A stretch of 42,012 bases of DNA from JAGKXC01 sp964554385. GTDB lineage: Bacteria; Bacteroidota; Bacteroidia; NS11-12g; UBA955. The position numbers and the translations under genes were made by a program. Positions 41,249 through 42,012 of this stretch are shown here, piece after piece (the stretch's first letter is position 1; every line of letters begins with the position of its first letter). The DNA is taken from positions 1 through 42,012 of the forward strand of contig CAZKOM010000012.1 of the NCBI GenBank assembly GCA_964554385.1, written 5' to 3'. The notes under the pieces were generated by a model. That model searched no databases. It had not been told where the DNA came from and worked only from the letters and a program-made list of their open reading frames with translations.

Positions 41249-42012
41249 ATGTCATCTGAAGAAAATCCCAGAAAAGAACTAAAAATAATTGGAGGCCTGT
41301 TTGTGCTTCTATTACTTTGGCCGTTTCTGCGAGCGGTAAGCACTTCAAACGATTTGAATTTGTTTTTTTCTGCGGCCGAGCGATTGGCATCGCTTCAAAA
41401 TTTGTACGATCCAGGGTATAATTCTCAAGGGTGGATACTTAAATATTATTACAGTCCCTTGTTTGCTACTGCCTTGCTACCCTTTACCTTACTGCCCAAT
41501 ACCCCGTTTTTACCAGAGCAGATTCCGTTTTCAATCATAGTGCTCAAACTGATTTGGGGCTTATTCATGATTTGGTTGATTTGGGATATTGCCAAGCTGA
41601 TAAATGAGAAATTTACTTTTGCGTCGCCCAAGAAAAAAATTTGGTTTTGGGGTGTTTTGGCTTTTTTAACGTGGCGGTGGTGTTTTCTCAATTTACTCTA
41701 CGGTCAGATGACCATTTTGGTTGTTTGGGGTGTTTTGCGTGCTTTTAGAAATCCTGAAACACCGAGCGTAAAGAATTTGTTGCCAATGTCTTTGGGGATC
41801 AATATCAAGGTGCTACCCATTTTTTTATTGGGACAGTATTTTCTTCAGCAGCAATGGCGAGCTTTTTTCACGGTTATTTTTCTTACTGCCTTGTTAGCAA
41901 TTATTCCCTTCGGTTATTTGCCATTTGATTATCATTTAGAGTTGGTTAAAGGTTGGCTTCATAATATCAATCCATTTTCTGGGAGTCACATTGTTGAGGT
42001 AGGTGAAGGTGG
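41249..42012 (+). CDS. GT87-like membrane glycosyltransferase (3' end cut off)
   Basis: A frame open from ATG 41249 to the end of the window (254 codons), so the C-terminal part is missing. After a short cytoplasmic start (MSSEENPRKELK) come a first membrane helix, then a loop with NLYDPGYN…KYYYSPLFA and a helix starting YGQMTILVVWGVLRAF. This is the same layout (Tyr-rich loop, Gly-Gln helix) as the complete GT87-like gene at 8215, though the two are only distantly similar. Likely role: polyprenyl-phosphate-sugar-dependent glycosyltransfer at the inner membrane; acceptor unknown. A 7/8 match to the -7 element (TATTTTCG, 41234-41241) lies 7 bases before the start. Confidence 0.7.
   Translation, partial: MSSEENPRKELKIIGGLFVLLLLWPFLRAVSTSNDLNLFFSAAERLASLQNLYDPGYNSQGWILKYYYSPLFATALLPFTLLPNTPFLPEQIPFSIIVLKLIWGLFMIWLIWDIAKLINEKFTFASPKKKIWFWGVLAFLTWRWCFLNLLYGQMTILVVWGVLRAFRNPETPSVKNLLPMSLGINIKVLPIFLLGQYFLQQQWRAFFTVIFLTALLAIIPFGYLPFDYHLELVKGWLHNINPFSGSHIVEVGEG

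Noticed and set aside
41199..41390. Minus-strand ORF upstream of the tRNA (and another at 41449-41691)
   Set aside because: They lie opposite the long open GT87-like frame and have no recognisable features.

Overview
The window comes from a member of the Bacteroidota. Support comes from type IX secretion (T9SS) cargo with both sorting-domain types, a PorP/SprF-family protein, Bacteroidota-restricted families (DUF4270, DUF3276/PUR, DUF4199), AT-rich DNA, and repeated matches to the Bacteroidota -7 promoter element TAnnTTTG. Genus cannot be fixed from the sequence. It looks like ordinary chromosome: no integrase, transposase, phage gene, CRISPR array, rRNA or replication origin was seen. There is one 100-N assembly gap (35138-35237) inside a gene, and a gene is cut at each edge of the window.

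Region by region. 1-8006: a surface-adhesin operon with a giant SprB-repeat/thrombospondin-3 protein (left end cut off), a PorP/SprF outer-membrane partner and a large OmpA-type envelope protein; it ends in a strong terminator. 8215-9387: a GT87-like membrane mannosyltransferase. 9493-12067 (minus): pnp and rpsO. 12296-16822: an ABC exporter, a PUR-family nucleic-acid-binding protein, a DUF4199 membrane protein, then a tightly overlapping run of acyltransferase, gatC and a LolD-like ATPase. 16864-22639: a GH3-type acyl-adenylating enzyme, kbl, and two amino-acid permeases separated by a terminator. 22696-25699 (minus): a shortened glycogen-synthase-like protein, a DUF4270 lipoprotein and a DAHP synthase, divergent from panC (25818-26660). 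26692-29147 (minus): an Omp28-like secreted protein and dtd. 29203-34592 (minus): a near-complete molybdenum cofactor cluster (moaA, moeA, a TauE/SafE permease, moaD, a MoeB-like gene, moaE, a moaC-mogA fusion). 34646-36857 (minus): a T9SS type-B cargo gene interrupted by the gap. 36909-42012: an M20 peptidase, a SIMPL protein, a lipoprotein, a pterin-4a-carbinolamine dehydratase, a DUF1566 protein, tRNA-Arg(CCT) and the start of a second GT87-like gene.

How the genes work together: the first operon encodes a cell-surface filament or adhesin plus its envelope partners. The Mo cluster covers GTP to Mo-molybdopterin in six genes, but no molybdoenzyme, mobA or ABC molybdate importer is visible. 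The most unusual points are the glycogen-synthase-like protein lacking its substrate-binding loop and C-terminal half, the permease embedded in the Mo cluster, the MoeB-like protein without zinc cysteines, a Gln in place of the expected metal-binding His in DAHP synthase, and very compact terminator/promoter/start-codon arrangements. I did not find a clear multi-gene system of wholly unknown type.
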